DNA from: Dawidia soli
GTDB taxonomy: Bacteria; Bacteroidota; Bacteroidia; Cytophagales; Cyclobacteriaceae
Direction: 5' to 3'
DNA: 64,000 bases
NCBI RefSeq assembly: GCF_018598185.1
Contig: NZ_JAHESC010000003.1
Coordinates: 1 to 64,000 of the forward strand
Under the pieces are notes generated by a model. The model did no database searches. It saw only the letters and a program-made list of their open reading frames with translations, and was not told where the DNA came from. Shown here piece after piece: positions 1-8,494 of this stretch (the first letter of the stretch is position 1; every line of letters starts with the position of its first letter). A program made the translations under genes and the position numbers.

Positions 1-130
1 TGGGCGCCCCACCACACCCGCGGCGCGCCCCGCGGGGCAAAAAAAACCGCCGGGCGGGTCCGGGGCCGCGCCGGGCGGGCCCGGCGACTCGGACCTGGCA
101 TGGGGGGAGTCTTCAGACTCCCCCACGGTA
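1..130. other. Extremely GC-rich, low-complexity edge with a perfect inverted repeat
   Basis: The first 130 bases are almost all G and C, with overlapping CCGG/GGGC palindromes, unlike anything else in the window. At 103-124 there is a perfect inverted repeat, GGGGGAGTCT then a 2-base centre then AGACTCCCCC. No reading frame with protein-like composition crosses it, and there is no T-run that would make the hairpin a standard terminator. It may be a contig-end artefact or a foreign fragment. Confidence 0.5.
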
Positions 131-500
131 CCGTCGTAACCTGCATAACCATACACCCCCCACGCCCACGTCATCCACCCAACATCACACGAAAGCCCCA
201 AAAAATATAATCCCATACGTGTCACCAACGATACTTCGAATTTATTACCTTCACTCTCCCATGTAGAAGACTATATCCTTCGCGGCCCGCCGCCCTGTAT
301 CGATCTCCCGGTATATAGTCGTCCTTTTCTTTCGTCTTTCTGTGCGGTAAGGTTTGTGTTGCAACGAGTTTCGTGTATAGATCATGGCGCTTCGGGTGCC
401 ATTGCGCTGGACTGTCTGTAGCCGCTTATACCGGGTTGTTCTTACCCATCCGGAATGCGGTTGTGTTTGAGTATACAAATCCCCAAAACCCCCTCCTGTT
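131..500. other. Non-coding stretch upstream of the first gene
   Basis: No convincing gene is seen here. Open frames on the minus strand have basic, Arg/Thr-rich, non-protein-like composition. The promoter of the lipoprotein gene at 501 should lie here, but no clear TTTG / TAnnTTTG pair could be picked out. Confidence 0.5.
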
Positions 501-1931
501 ATGAAAAAATCCCTGCTCTGGTTGGCGCTTGCTCCCCTCTCCCGCCTGTTCCAAACCTGTTCGCACGACGACGCCGAACAAACAACCCCTGGCAACATCC
601 AGTTCGCATTCCAGGTAGACGGTGCCGCCGATGGCGGCCGCACCGCCGAAGCCCTTGTCATTCCGCCCGGCAGCAACGCGCTGGTCAGCATCAAAAAGCA
701 CAACGGTGAGATCGTTTATACCCGTAAGCCCGTAGAGATACTTTCCTTCGGCGACGGCTATATCACCGCCCCCCTGGCCTTGCCCTGGGGCGGATACTAC
801 GTAACCGAATTCCTCGTGGCCGACGCGGAGAACACCGTCATCTTCGCCACACCGCGGGCAGGCTCACCCCTGGCAAGCCTGATCGACCACCCCGTGCCGT
901 TCTACTTTGCCATCCAGGCCGACCGCGTTACCCACACCGGCGTGCAAACCATCAGCACCGATTTTCACATGCCCCAGGCCTTCGGCTATGCCACCTTCGA
1001 TCCCGGACTGGTCTCCCCAGACCTGCTGCTGACCACGTTTGTCACCAACTACGAAGGCGGGCTCAAGGCCGCCACGGCACATGCCTATGTATTGCACGGC
1101 ACCGACACCGTCTTTGATGCGATGCTCGGCGCGAAGGTCAATACGGTACACTTCGACGGCGTCGCCACGGAAACCTATAAACTGATCATTATCCGTCCCG
1201 GTTTTGCACCCTACAACCGCACCTTTGTATTGGAACAGCTGCAGGACGAGCTGGACGGCGACCCGCTCGCGGTCGTGCTCGACCCGGCGCTTACCATGAT
1301 GGCGCGCGCCACACCGGAAGACCTGCACTTCGAATTTGGGCTTGCCACGTGGGACATCCTCACCCCGAAGACCCTGTACATCGACTGGGGCGACGGCACA
1401 ACCGACACCCGCGTAATCGAGTATCAGAACGATTACCGGCAAATGCATGACTACGCCACCCCGGGCGAGCACTTCGTGAGCGTGACCGGCGACATCGATA
1501 TCATCATATCCTTTGGAAATGTGCAGAACCTGAGTGGCGGCGGTAGCCTGCACGTGGAGCACCTGGGTGAGCTGCGCTACCTCAGCATCAACGAAGGTCC
1601 CGACCGCGTCGACCTCTCCCACAACAAACACCTGGAGTCCGCCTCCGTACAAACCACCACGCTACGCTACATCGACGTGTCCGACAACCATGCACTGATC
1701 GATCTGGGTTTCTATCCCGGCAACACACACTTCGATATTGCCTCCTTCCGAAAAATGATCGACGACATCCATACTTCCGTGGTGGAACATCCCCGCCAGG
1801 GCCGGCTGTGGATCTCGCGTGACATCGCCGGAACGGAGTTCCTGCAACCGCTGACGCTCGACGATTGGGAAAAGCTCGTAGCCCTGCGAGACACCTACGG
1901 GTGGGTGATCTTCCCCAATCCCGTTAACTAA
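501..1931 (+). CDS. Predicted surface lipoprotein with a PKD-like domain and leucine-rich tail
   Basis: The 476-aa protein begins with MKKSLLWLALAPL, typical of an exported lipoprotein, but the expected lipobox is garbled: a hydrophobic stretch ends in an Arg and then LFQTC. Removing one C near 541-543 and adding one A near 553-555 would restore LSAC followed by SKTCSHDD, so two compensating indels are suspected. Around residues 293-330 the motif YIDWGDGTTD, followed by an HDYATPGEH segment, resembles a PKD/beta-sandwich domain. Residues about 335-400 have an Asn/Leu pattern (VDLSHNKHLES, IDVSDNHALIDL) like leucine-rich repeats of Bacteroidota surface proteins. A role at the cell surface is inferred; substrate and partners are unknown. 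A strong terminator follows directly, so it is probably monocistronic. Confidence 0.7.
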   Translation: MKKSLLWLALAPLSRLFQTCSHDDAEQTTPGNIQFAFQVDGAADGGRTAEALVIPPGSNALVSIKKHNGEIVYTRKPVEILSFGDGYITAPLALPWGGYYVTEFLVADAENTVIFATPRAGSPLASLIDHPVPFYFAIQADRVTHTGVQTISTDFHMPQAFGYATFDPGLVSPDLLLTTFVTNYEGGLKAATAHAYVLHGTDTVFDAMLGAKVNTVHFDGVATETYKLIIIRPGFAPYNRTFVLEQLQDELDGDPLAVVLDPALTMMARATPEDLHFEFGLATWDILTPKTLYIDWGDGTTDTRVIEYQNDYRQMHDYATPGEHFVSVTGDIDIIISFGNVQNLSGGGSLHVEHLGELRYLSINEGPDRVDLSHNKHLESASVQTTTLRYIDVSDNHALIDLGFYPGNTHFDIASFRKMIDDIHTSVVEHPRQGRLWISRDIAGTEFLQPLTLDDWEKLVALRDTYGWVIFPNPVN

Positions 1932-1940
1932 CGTTGCCTG

Positions 1941-1969
1941 AAAAGCCGGTGGTAAGACCGGCTTTTTTT
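1941..1969 (+). terminator. Rho-independent terminator after the lipoprotein gene
   Basis: AAAGCCGGT (1942-1950) pairs with ACCGGCTTT (1957-1965) across a 6-base loop, and a run of seven T follows on the plus strand. It starts 10 bases after the stop codon at 1931. Confidence 0.9.
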
Positions 1970-2035
1970 ATCCTCCCCCACAGCACCACATCCCAGCCAC
2001 AACGAGCTTCAATCGAAAAGCCGGTCATGGCGTCT

Positions 2036-2614
2036 TTACGAAGACAGGGGCGCTAAAGGAAAAGCGATTTTCTGAATAGACACCTGATCGAAAGCGTCCA
2101 CCGCAGTCACCGTCAGTATACAGGGATGAGAAAAAGGCATATTCGAAGTGTATACCCAATCGGTGCGATTGATCTGGCGCGCCTGCCCCGACGACAGAAC
2201 AGCACCGGTAGACGAAGTCAACGTTACATCCACCTGCTTTACCTTGAAGTCCCTCTTAGTAGCCGTCAGTACAATACGAGCCTTGCCTTTCGTAAAGGCC
2301 TTGACATCCTTTGCCTCGATGCTTATCCGCAACATATACTCGGAAATGATGACATTATAAGCACAATGCTTCTTCAGCTTGACAGCAAGCTTCCGATAAT
2401 GCTCTCGCTTGACAGGATCACGAAGGACCGAGCGGGCATACCGTGAAGCCTCCTTGAACCGGTTACAGCTAAGCTGTTGAAGCGGACTATTCTTTTTACG
2501 GCTTCGGGAAGGCCTTCGGGTAACAACAGTCTTATCCTTGTATTTCTTAAATACAAGCTCATCAATGGTCCCACTAATATCCTTTAACGGAGAATCTCCT
2601 ACGACTACAGCCAT
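2036..2614 (-). CDS. Unrecognised 192-aa protein with a conserved-looking N-terminus and an Ig-like C-terminus
   Basis: No signal peptide is visible. The N-terminal part has the pattern DSPLKDISGTIDELVFKKY then KTVVTRRPSRSRKKNSPLQ, strongly basic and reminiscent of a small family of Bacteroidota hypothetical proteins that I cannot name with confidence. Residues about 45-90 are helical and Arg/Lys-rich. Residues about 105-190 read as alternating beta strands (ARIVLTATKRDFKVKQVDVTL, CILTVTAVDAFDQVS), suggesting an Ig-like sandwich. The start ATG at 2614 is preceded on the minus strand by an A-rich stretch. The gene stands alone between the terminator at 1941-1969 and an AT-rich gap. Function is unknown; a nucleic-acid- or surface-associated role would be guesswork. 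Confidence 0.65.
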   Translation of the reverse strand: MAVVVGDSPLKDISGTIDELVFKKYKDKTVVTRRPSRSRKKNSPLQQLSCNRFKEASRYARSVLRDPVKREHYRKLAVKLKKHCAYNVIISEYMLRISIEAKDVKAFTKGKARIVLTATKRDFKVKQVDVTLTSSTGAVLSSGQARQINRTDWVYTSNMPFSHPCILTVTAVDAFDQVSIQKIAFPLAPLSS

Positions 2615-2923
2615 ATCTTTTTGTTGTTATAACCGAATATAGCAAAACCTCCACCATAAATCCATACATCGGTCCACCACAGCACCCCCAACCTTATGGT
2701 TAACCTATGGAAAAGCTATAGCAAACATATACCAAAAGTATGCATTCTCCACTCATCCTCCACTGACGCCCCACTCCCAGGCTTAAAAACCCACGTTTTA
2801 TACTTCAGTAAGATTTTGAATAAAAAGACACACGCCGACGGGCAAGAGTAAAATAATTTATAAACAAATTACCCACAATTGAGATAAGGCATAAGCACAC
2901 GCCACATAAACAAATTTAAGAAT
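2615..2923. other. AT-rich intergenic stretch, nothing identified
   Basis: About 300 bases with many A/T runs and no protein-like frame on either strand. It may hold the promoter of the minus-strand gene ending at 2036, but no clear box was found. Confidence 0.5.
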
Positions 2924-3100
2924 CTACACCTCGTTCTCCAAACGCGCCACCCGGCAGGGCAGCCACACCTGGTCCCGCACCTGGCGCCGGTGTTAGTGCC
3001 CAGCGAAGCGCAGGCGCGTCACCGGTGCCTCGTACTTGTCCGACAACTGGCGGATGGTAGCGGTCTCTGACCGCCTGCACTTCTTCAGCCCACTTGCCAC
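2924..3100 (-). pseudogene. Short degraded coding fragment, family unknown
   Basis: On the minus strand, one frame starting at a GTG (3098-3100) reads 36 protein-like codons (for example RQLSDKYEAPVTRLRFAGH), meets a TAA, then continues in the same frame for 22 more protein-like codons (HRRQVRDQVWLPCRVARLE) to a TAG at 2924-2926. The composition is GC-rich and coding-like, in contrast to the AT-rich flank at 2690-2920. This looks like the remnant of a gene interrupted by an in-frame stop. The parent family is not recognised. Confidence 0.3.
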
Positions 3101-3111
3101 CCTACAGGGCA

Positions 3112-3143
3112 CCGGTCTCGCCCCGAAACGGGGCTGAGACCGG
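3112..3143 (-). terminator. Long GC-rich hairpin downstream of the PUL operon
   Basis: CCGGTCTC-GCCCCG pairs with CGGGGC-(bulge)-GAGACCGG around a 3-base loop, about 14 base pairs with a single bulge. It lies 78 bases beyond the stop of the last PUL gene (3221). There is no good T-run in either orientation, so it may act as a 3'-end stabiliser or RNA-processing boundary as much as a terminator. Confidence 0.5.
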
Positions 3144-3220
3144 CCTTATATTTGTACGATCATTATATCTAAAAAGCTACCGTTATAATACATGGCGTTA
3201 ATTTATAGCGGCCCTTCCGC

Positions 3221-5440
3221 TTACCGGATGATCTTCGATGAATAAACACGCTCGTTGGTAGAAACATAGACAACGTAGATACCGGCGCCCAATCGAGCGG
3301 TGTCGATCTCATGTGTTTCCTGCAGGGCCGCTACTATTTCATGTTGTACTACTTTGCCGGATAGATCGGTTATGCTTACCTCGTGCACCGGGGCTTTCGA
3401 GCGTATCGTCAGCCGGGTGCGGTCGGTATTTTGGTAGATCGATACTTTCGTGCCTTCTTCGCTTTTGCCGATGCTGGTCACTTCGTTTACGTCGCGGATG
3501 CGGAGGGCGAGGCCGCCGCCGGACGCGAGGTGGAAAGTCAGCTTGCTTTGGTTGGTGATGGTGATGATCTCGTGCTGGTAGGATTTGGCGTTGGTTTCGG
3601 AGGTAGGTGTGTCGCGGTAGACGTCGGCTACGCGGTCTACGCCGGCGGGAAGGAACGAGAAGTCTACTTCCACGTCGCGTGCTTCGTAGTTGGTCATGGC
3701 GCCCACGTACCATTCGCCGGCGTGCTGGCGGGCGATGACGGCGTATTTACCTACCTCCGCGGATAACGGCAACGTCTGCTCCCATACGGTCGGTACTTTG
3801 GAGAGGAAGTAGAGAATGTCGGCATACTTTCTGTATTCTGTGGGAGCGTCGCAAAGGTAGGCCAGGGGTTGGTCGAACATGACGTACATGGCCACTTCGT
3901 GCGTACGTGTGCCGATGGTGTTCGGCACGCCGACGCCGATGGGTTGGAATTCGGAGCGGCGCACGTTGCGCATGGAGCCCGGCGTATAGTCCAACGGTCC
4001 GGCCAGCATGCGGATGAAGGGGAACTGCAGGTGATAATCCGGGTTGGGGGTATCGTCCCACTTGGTACACTCGGCGCCGCGTACGGCTTCAAAGTTGACG
4101 ATGTTGGGGTATTTGCGTTGCAGGCCGGTGGGCTTGGCGCAACCGTGGAAGATGATCATGAGCTGCTGCTGTGCGCAGGCACTTGCCAATTGCTCGAACC
4201 AGTTGATGGCCACCTGGTCGTCGCGCTCGATGAGGTCTACCTTTATACCCGCGACCCCATAGCTTTTCAGCTCGGCAATGCGGCCCGGGCTCTCTACCGG
4301 AAGATTGATGAAGTCCCATACGAAGATCTTGACGTTCTTGGAGGCCGCGTATTGCACAAGCTCGCGGATGTAGCTGGTGCTCCAGCCGGCGTCCAGCGTG
4401 ACGTACTCCAGTTTGTTCTGGGCGGCAAAGTCCACGTAGAACTTGTATAGCGCCAGGTTCAGGTTCTTGGTGCCGGAGGGGATCTGCGTTGTTTCCAGGA
4501 TGGCGTCATGCCACCACTCCCACGCCGACCGGCCCGGCTTGATCCAATCGGTATTCGTAAGCACCGAGGGCGTTGCCAGTTTGTAGATCAGCTCGTTGGT
4601 GAGCAATGTTCTGTCGTCGGTTGTTACGATCGCCACCCGCCACGGATACTGGCGTGTGCCCGACGTACGGGCCAGGAACGCTTCGCGTTTGGTTACGCGA
4701 TGGTATTCATATATGTTGTCGGGGAACGATACTTCCTTGGGGTAGTAGGCCCACTTGCCTTTTACGCTGGTGGCTCCGCTGGGCTGCAGGTACATGCCGG
4801 GATAATCCAGCAGGTCCGACTCGGCTACCACCACCCGCATACCCGACGCGGTATACGAAAACATGGCGGGTGTGATCGAGAATCGCTGGGCATTGATCGC
4901 ACTGATGGAGGCATAGGTATTGTACGATCGCTCCCACGAACGCATTTCGGTATCGGCCTCCGGAAATATCACCTGCGTCGTGCCGGCGAAGTTGAAGTTG
5001 GCTTCTTCGGACATGACGTCGACACTGCCGCCGAGCGCCGTCTCAAAGCGGTACGCCACGCCCTCGTCATACGCCCGAACGACGAGCGAATAGTGCTCTT
5101 CGAAGTCGATGCGCAGCTGGTTGTAATGATCGCGCAGGTTATCGTTCTTGCCGTAGGGACGTTCGATGGGCTCGTCGACGCTGGCGGTTGCGGTGGATTT
5201 TACGGTGGCATTGCTGCCCACCACCAGGCCGGTGCTCAGCGTAAACCCGATGGGCGACGGCGTGATGACCGGCGTTCCATTCTTGGCTACGTCGTACCGG
5301 ATGTCGGCGGCCACGTTGAGATGGATCCTCAGCGAACCGTCGGGGGAGACGACGTTGTATTCCTGCGCGTGCGCCGCGGACCAAAGGCCGGCGAGCAGGC
5401 TCAGGCTAAACAGGATTTGAAAACGGACGTTAACTCTCAT
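3221..5440 (-). CDS. GH97 glycosidase (retaining alpha-galactosidase type) with T9SS C-terminal domain
   Basis: 739 aa. A signal peptide ends around AAHAQ, followed by a GH97 N-terminal sandwich domain and the TIM-barrel. The barrel carries the KVDLIERDDQ motif with Asp402 and, 55 residues on, EAVRGAE with Glu457. To my knowledge the Asp and Glu at this spacing are the nucleophile and acid/base of the retaining GH97 alpha-galactosidases, whereas inverting SusB-type alpha-glucosidases lack that Asp. About 85 C-terminal residues form a sorting domain (EVSITDLSGKVV, then LGAGIYVVYVSTNE, ending SSKIIR), which marks the enzyme for type IX secretion to the cell surface or medium. It is the last gene of the PUL operon, 20 bases after galM. 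Likely role: release of terminal alpha-galactose outside the cell; alpha-glucosidase activity is the alternative. Confidence 0.88.
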   Translation of the reverse strand: MRVNVRFQILFSLSLLAGLWSAAHAQEYNVVSPDGSLRIHLNVAADIRYDVAKNGTPVITPSPIGFTLSTGLVVGSNATVKSTATASVDEPIERPYGKNDNLRDHYNQLRIDFEEHYSLVVRAYDEGVAYRFETALGGSVDVMSEEANFNFAGTTQVIFPEADTEMRSWERSYNTYASISAINAQRFSITPAMFSYTASGMRVVVAESDLLDYPGMYLQPSGATSVKGKWAYYPKEVSFPDNIYEYHRVTKREAFLARTSGTRQYPWRVAIVTTDDRTLLTNELIYKLATPSVLTNTDWIKPGRSAWEWWHDAILETTQIPSGTKNLNLALYKFYVDFAAQNKLEYVTLDAGWSTSYIRELVQYAASKNVKIFVWDFINLPVESPGRIAELKSYGVAGIKVDLIERDDQVAINWFEQLASACAQQQLMIIFHGCAKPTGLQRKYPNIVNFEAVRGAECTKWDDTPNPDYHLQFPFIRMLAGPLDYTPGSMRNVRRSEFQPIGVGVPNTIGTRTHEVAMYVMFDQPLAYLCDAPTEYRKYADILYFLSKVPTVWEQTLPLSAEVGKYAVIARQHAGEWYVGAMTNYEARDVEVDFSFLPAGVDRVADVYRDTPTSETNAKSYQHEIITITNQSKLTFHLASGGGLALRIRDVNEVTSIGKSEEGTKVSIYQNTDRTRLTIRSKAPVHEVSITDLSGKVVQHEIVAALQETHEIDTARLGAGIYVVYVSTNERVYSSKIIR

Positions 5441-5460
5441 ACTGATTTTTCATTAATACT

Positions 5461-6504
5461 TTATTGCGCTTGTGTGCTGAATTTAAATACGATCCACTCC
5501 CGGTATTCCTCTCCCGCTGCCAGGGTCGTGTCGGGAAAGTGTGCGTGGTTGGGGCTGTCGGGATAATACTGGCATTCCAGGCAGATGCCGTCAAACGGTT
5601 TGTATAACGCCCCGATGTGACCGGGTTGTTCACTCACCAGATAGTCCGCGGTATATACCATCAGGCCGGGATAAGATGTAAAGACGTCCATTTGCCGGCC
5701 CGAAGCCGGGTCGTATAATACGGCAACCGGTTCGTTTTCAGGAATAGCTTTGTCGAGTATATAATAGTCATTCAGACCCTCCTGCCGGCCGTCCATAGGA
5801 GCCACCTTTTGGCGGACGGTGCTCTGCTGCAGCTGCCGGGTGCCGGCAGCGATGATCTCACCCGTAGGAATATAGGCCGGCGTGGCCGCCAGGATGTGCG
5901 ACGACCGTACGCTCAGCGTGTGATCCAGCATCGTGCCCTGGGCGGCCAGGTTGAAGTATGCGTGGTTGGTGAAGTTCGCGACAGTCTTTTGATCGGTTAC
6001 GGCGGTATAGGTGATGGTCAACGCCTGATCGTCGCTCCAGGTATATGCTACCCGCAGTGTAAGCGTGCCCGGGTAACCGCCGTCGCCGGTGGGGCTCGTG
6101 TAGGTGAACGATACACCGTTGGAGTGCTGTTCCCAGGCGAATACGCGGGCGTGAAAGCCGGCGCGGCCGCCGTGGTTGGTGTTCACGCCGTCGTTCGCTT
6201 CGAGGGGATATACCTTGCCGTCGAGGGCGAAGCGTGCCCGGGCGATGCGGTTGGCATACCGCCCTACCGTCGAACCCAGGTAGCAGCGATCCCGCAAGTA
6301 GCCTTCCAGTGACGGGAAGCCCAACACCACAGGCTCTTGCCTGCCTGCCCGGTCGGGCACGACGACGGATACCAGCGTGGCACCATAGTTTGTTACTTCC
6401 ACGGATGAGCCGTGGGCGTTTGTGAGGCGGAAAAGAAATACGGGCTCGCCCCGGTGTGTGCCCCACGGCGTTTGGGTGATCGTGATCGGGTTTACTTCGC
6501 TCAT
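5461..6504 (-). CDS. galM: Aldose 1-epimerase (mutarotase)
   Basis: 347 aa. The start is placed at the ATG whose first base is 6504 (MSEVNPITITQT); a longer frame upstream would overlap the preceding gene. Family motifs are GATLVSVVVPDRAG, LGFPSLEGYLRD, GSTVGRYANRIARARF, then NHGGRAGFHARVF, the catalytic-His region TNHAYFNLAAQG, and a C-terminal GICLECQYYPDSPN with the Glu expected to be the catalytic base. The enzyme interconverts alpha and beta anomers of galactose or glucose. No convincing signal peptide is seen, so it may be cytoplasmic, although Bacteroidota homologues can be exported. It lies 10 bases after one GH97 gene and 20 before the other, consistent with handling galactose released by the locus. 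Confidence 0.92.
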   Translation of the reverse strand: MSEVNPITITQTPWGTHRGEPVFLFRLTNAHGSSVEVTNYGATLVSVVVPDRAGRQEPVVLGFPSLEGYLRDRCYLGSTVGRYANRIARARFALDGKVYPLEANDGVNTNHGGRAGFHARVFAWEQHSNGVSFTYTSPTGDGGYPGTLTLRVAYTWSDDQALTITYTAVTDQKTVANFTNHAYFNLAAQGTMLDHTLSVRSSHILAATPAYIPTGEIIAAGTRQLQQSTVRQKVAPMDGRQEGLNDYYILDKAIPENEPVAVLYDPASGRQMDVFTSYPGLMVYTADYLVSEQPGHIGALYKPFDGICLECQYYPDSPNHAHFPDTTLAAGEEYREWIVFKFSTQAQ

Positions 6505-6514
6505 CTCCGTTCTG

Positions 6515-8485
6515 TTATTCGTGGATGTATACCACTGCGCCGCCACCCGGTGCAAGCACCAGCTCGGTTTTCGAGCGGTTTGTTACTTCCAGCGTTTTGT
6601 ATGTGTATTGCGTGGCGTCCTGGTGGTCGGCACCGTCGGTATATACTTCCGCCTGATAGGTTTTACCGGAAGGTAAGAAAGAAAAGTCCAGCGGCAACGT
6701 GCGGCCGTCCCAATCTGTCATGGCCCCCACAAACCAACGGTTACCCTTGCGTTTGGCGACGGTGACGTACTCGCCCAGCGTGGCGCTCAGTACGCGGGTC
6801 TCGTCAAAGGCAGTGGGTACGGCCGACAGGTACTTCATGATGTCGGGGTACTTGCGGTATTCTTCGGGCGAGTCGCACAGCATGGCAAAGGGCTGGTCGT
6901 AGAGCACGTACATGGCCAGCTCATGGCAACGGGTGCCCTGGGTAGAGGGCAGGCCCGGGTCGATGGGTTTAAACGTCGCCTGTGTTTCGTTGCGCATACC
7001 GCCGGGGGTATAGTCCAACGGGCCGGCGAGCATGCGGATGAAGGGGATCAGCACATGGTGCTCGGGGCTTGCCGTGAGGTCCCACTTCGAGCATTCGGCG
7101 CCGCGCACCGCTTCGTAGTTGACGATGTTGGGATACGTGCGCTCCAGGCCGGTAGGTTTGCTGCACCCGTGAAAGTTGATCATAAGCTTATGCCGGGCGG
7201 CGGCGGCGGCGATCGTTTCAAACCAACGCATGGCCAGCTGGTCGTCGCGATCGATGAAGTCTACCTTGAAGCCCACGGCCCCCCAACCGGCCACCAGTGC
7301 CATGTACTTGTCGGGGTCGTTCATCAACGTGGTGGCTACGCACCACAAGAACACGCCTACGTTCTTAGACTTGCCGTAGCGGATCACTTCCTGCACGTCT
7401 ACCTTGGGATTGACCTTGCCCAGGTCAAAGATATTGGACCAACCGGCGTCGATCATCAGGTACTCCAGGTGGTTGGCAGCGGCAAAGTCAATGTAGTGTT
7501 TATACAGGGCGGTGTTGCGGTGATCCATGCCGGTGGGAATGCCGGCATCCCGTACAATAGCATCGTGCCACCATTCCCACGCCGCCTTGCCGGGTTTGAT
7601 CCAGTCCTGGCCGTTGCCCAGTACGGACGGGCGCGCCAGTTTATAGACCAGTTTGTTTGCCACCAGGGTGCGGTCGTCGTCTGTAGCGATGATGATGCGC
7701 CAGGGAAAACTGCGGGTGCCGCGTGTGTCGGCGATATAGGGTGCGCGTTCTTTTACCACCGACACAAAGTTGCCCCAGCTGCCCAGCTCCGTGCGCGAAG
7801 GCACGGGGGCCCACGTCCCCTGCAGCTTGCCGTTGTACTTGCCCACATACATGCCCGGATAGTCGGTCACATCCGCTTCTGCGATCACCACGCGCACAGG
7901 GTCGTATGAAAACAATACCGGTGTGAGGGCTTTCTTGCTCTCGGCAATGGTGGATAATGCCGTATAGGGCACGTAGGGCACTTCCCACGAAGTCCATACA
8001 TCGCTCTCGGGAAAGATGGCGGCGGGATCGCCTGTCAGGTTAAAGCTTGCCCGTTCATTCACGATCTGGATGGTCGCCGGCAGCGTGGTCGAGAACCGGT
8101 AGGCTACACCTTCGTTATAGGCACGCAGGATCAAGACATAATTTCCTTCGAACGTTACCTCCAGCTCGTTGTACCGGTCGTCCAGGGTTTCCGTGCTGCT
8201 ATAGGGCAAAGCAAGCCTGCCTTTATGCTTGCGCGGCGTCGCTTTTATTACCTGTGGTTTGGCGCCCAGCACCCGGTCGGGCAACGCCAGGGCAATGGGC
8301 GATGCGTGGACGATCTCCCGGTCTTTAAACGCTACCGTATAAGCCAGGGTATCGCCGGTATGCAGGCGTAATGTCAACCGGCCGTCAGGCGATGTTACCG
8401 TCAGCGGCGTGGGTTTGGGGGTCAGGGCTGACAACGTGCCGACCACCGCCAGGGTCAGCATATACAGGATCACTATCTTCTTCAT
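6515..8485 (-). CDS. GH97 glycosidase (retaining alpha-galactosidase type), periplasmic
   Basis: 656 aa with a signal peptide (MKKIVILYMLTLAVVGTLSA) and no C-terminal sorting domain, so a periplasmic location is inferred. Like its paralogue at 3221-5440, it has the retaining-type residues: Asp409 in KVDFIDRDDQ and Glu464 in EAVRGAE, again 55 residues apart. Other shared blocks are KPGKAAWEWWHDAI, EYLMIDAGWSN, NFHGCSKPTGLERTYPN and AGPLDYTPGGMRN. The two paralogues are clearly different sequences, so the pair is an old duplication with division of labour by compartment, not a recent copy. The gene lies 9 bases downstream of the GH36 gene and 10 bases upstream of galM, which implies one transcript. 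Confidence 0.88.
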   Translation of the reverse strand: MKKIVILYMLTLAVVGTLSALTPKPTPLTVTSPDGRLTLRLHTGDTLAYTVAFKDREIVHASPIALALPDRVLGAKPQVIKATPRKHKGRLALPYSSTETLDDRYNELEVTFEGNYVLILRAYNEGVAYRFSTTLPATIQIVNERASFNLTGDPAAIFPESDVWTSWEVPYVPYTALSTIAESKKALTPVLFSYDPVRVVIAEADVTDYPGMYVGKYNGKLQGTWAPVPSRTELGSWGNFVSVVKERAPYIADTRGTRSFPWRIIIATDDDRTLVANKLVYKLARPSVLGNGQDWIKPGKAAWEWWHDAIVRDAGIPTGMDHRNTALYKHYIDFAAANHLEYLMIDAGWSNIFDLGKVNPKVDVQEVIRYGKSKNVGVFLWCVATTLMNDPDKYMALVAGWGAVGFKVDFIDRDDQLAMRWFETIAAAAARHKLMINFHGCSKPTGLERTYPNIVNYEAVRGAECSKWDLTASPEHHVLIPFIRMLAGPLDYTPGGMRNETQATFKPIDPGLPSTQGTRCHELAMYVLYDQPFAMLCDSPEEYRKYPDIMKYLSAVPTAFDETRVLSATLGEYVTVAKRKGNRWFVGAMTDWDGRTLPLDFSFLPSGKTYQAEVYTDGADHQDATQYTYKTLEVTNRSKTELVLAPGGGAVVYIHE

Positions 8486-8494
8486 GACTTTATC

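Noticed and set aside
864-1652. 262-codon minus-strand frame inside the lipoprotein gene
   Set aside because: Antisense to a gene with a signal-like start and PKD motif; its own sequence is Val/Gly/Ala-rich and not protein-like.
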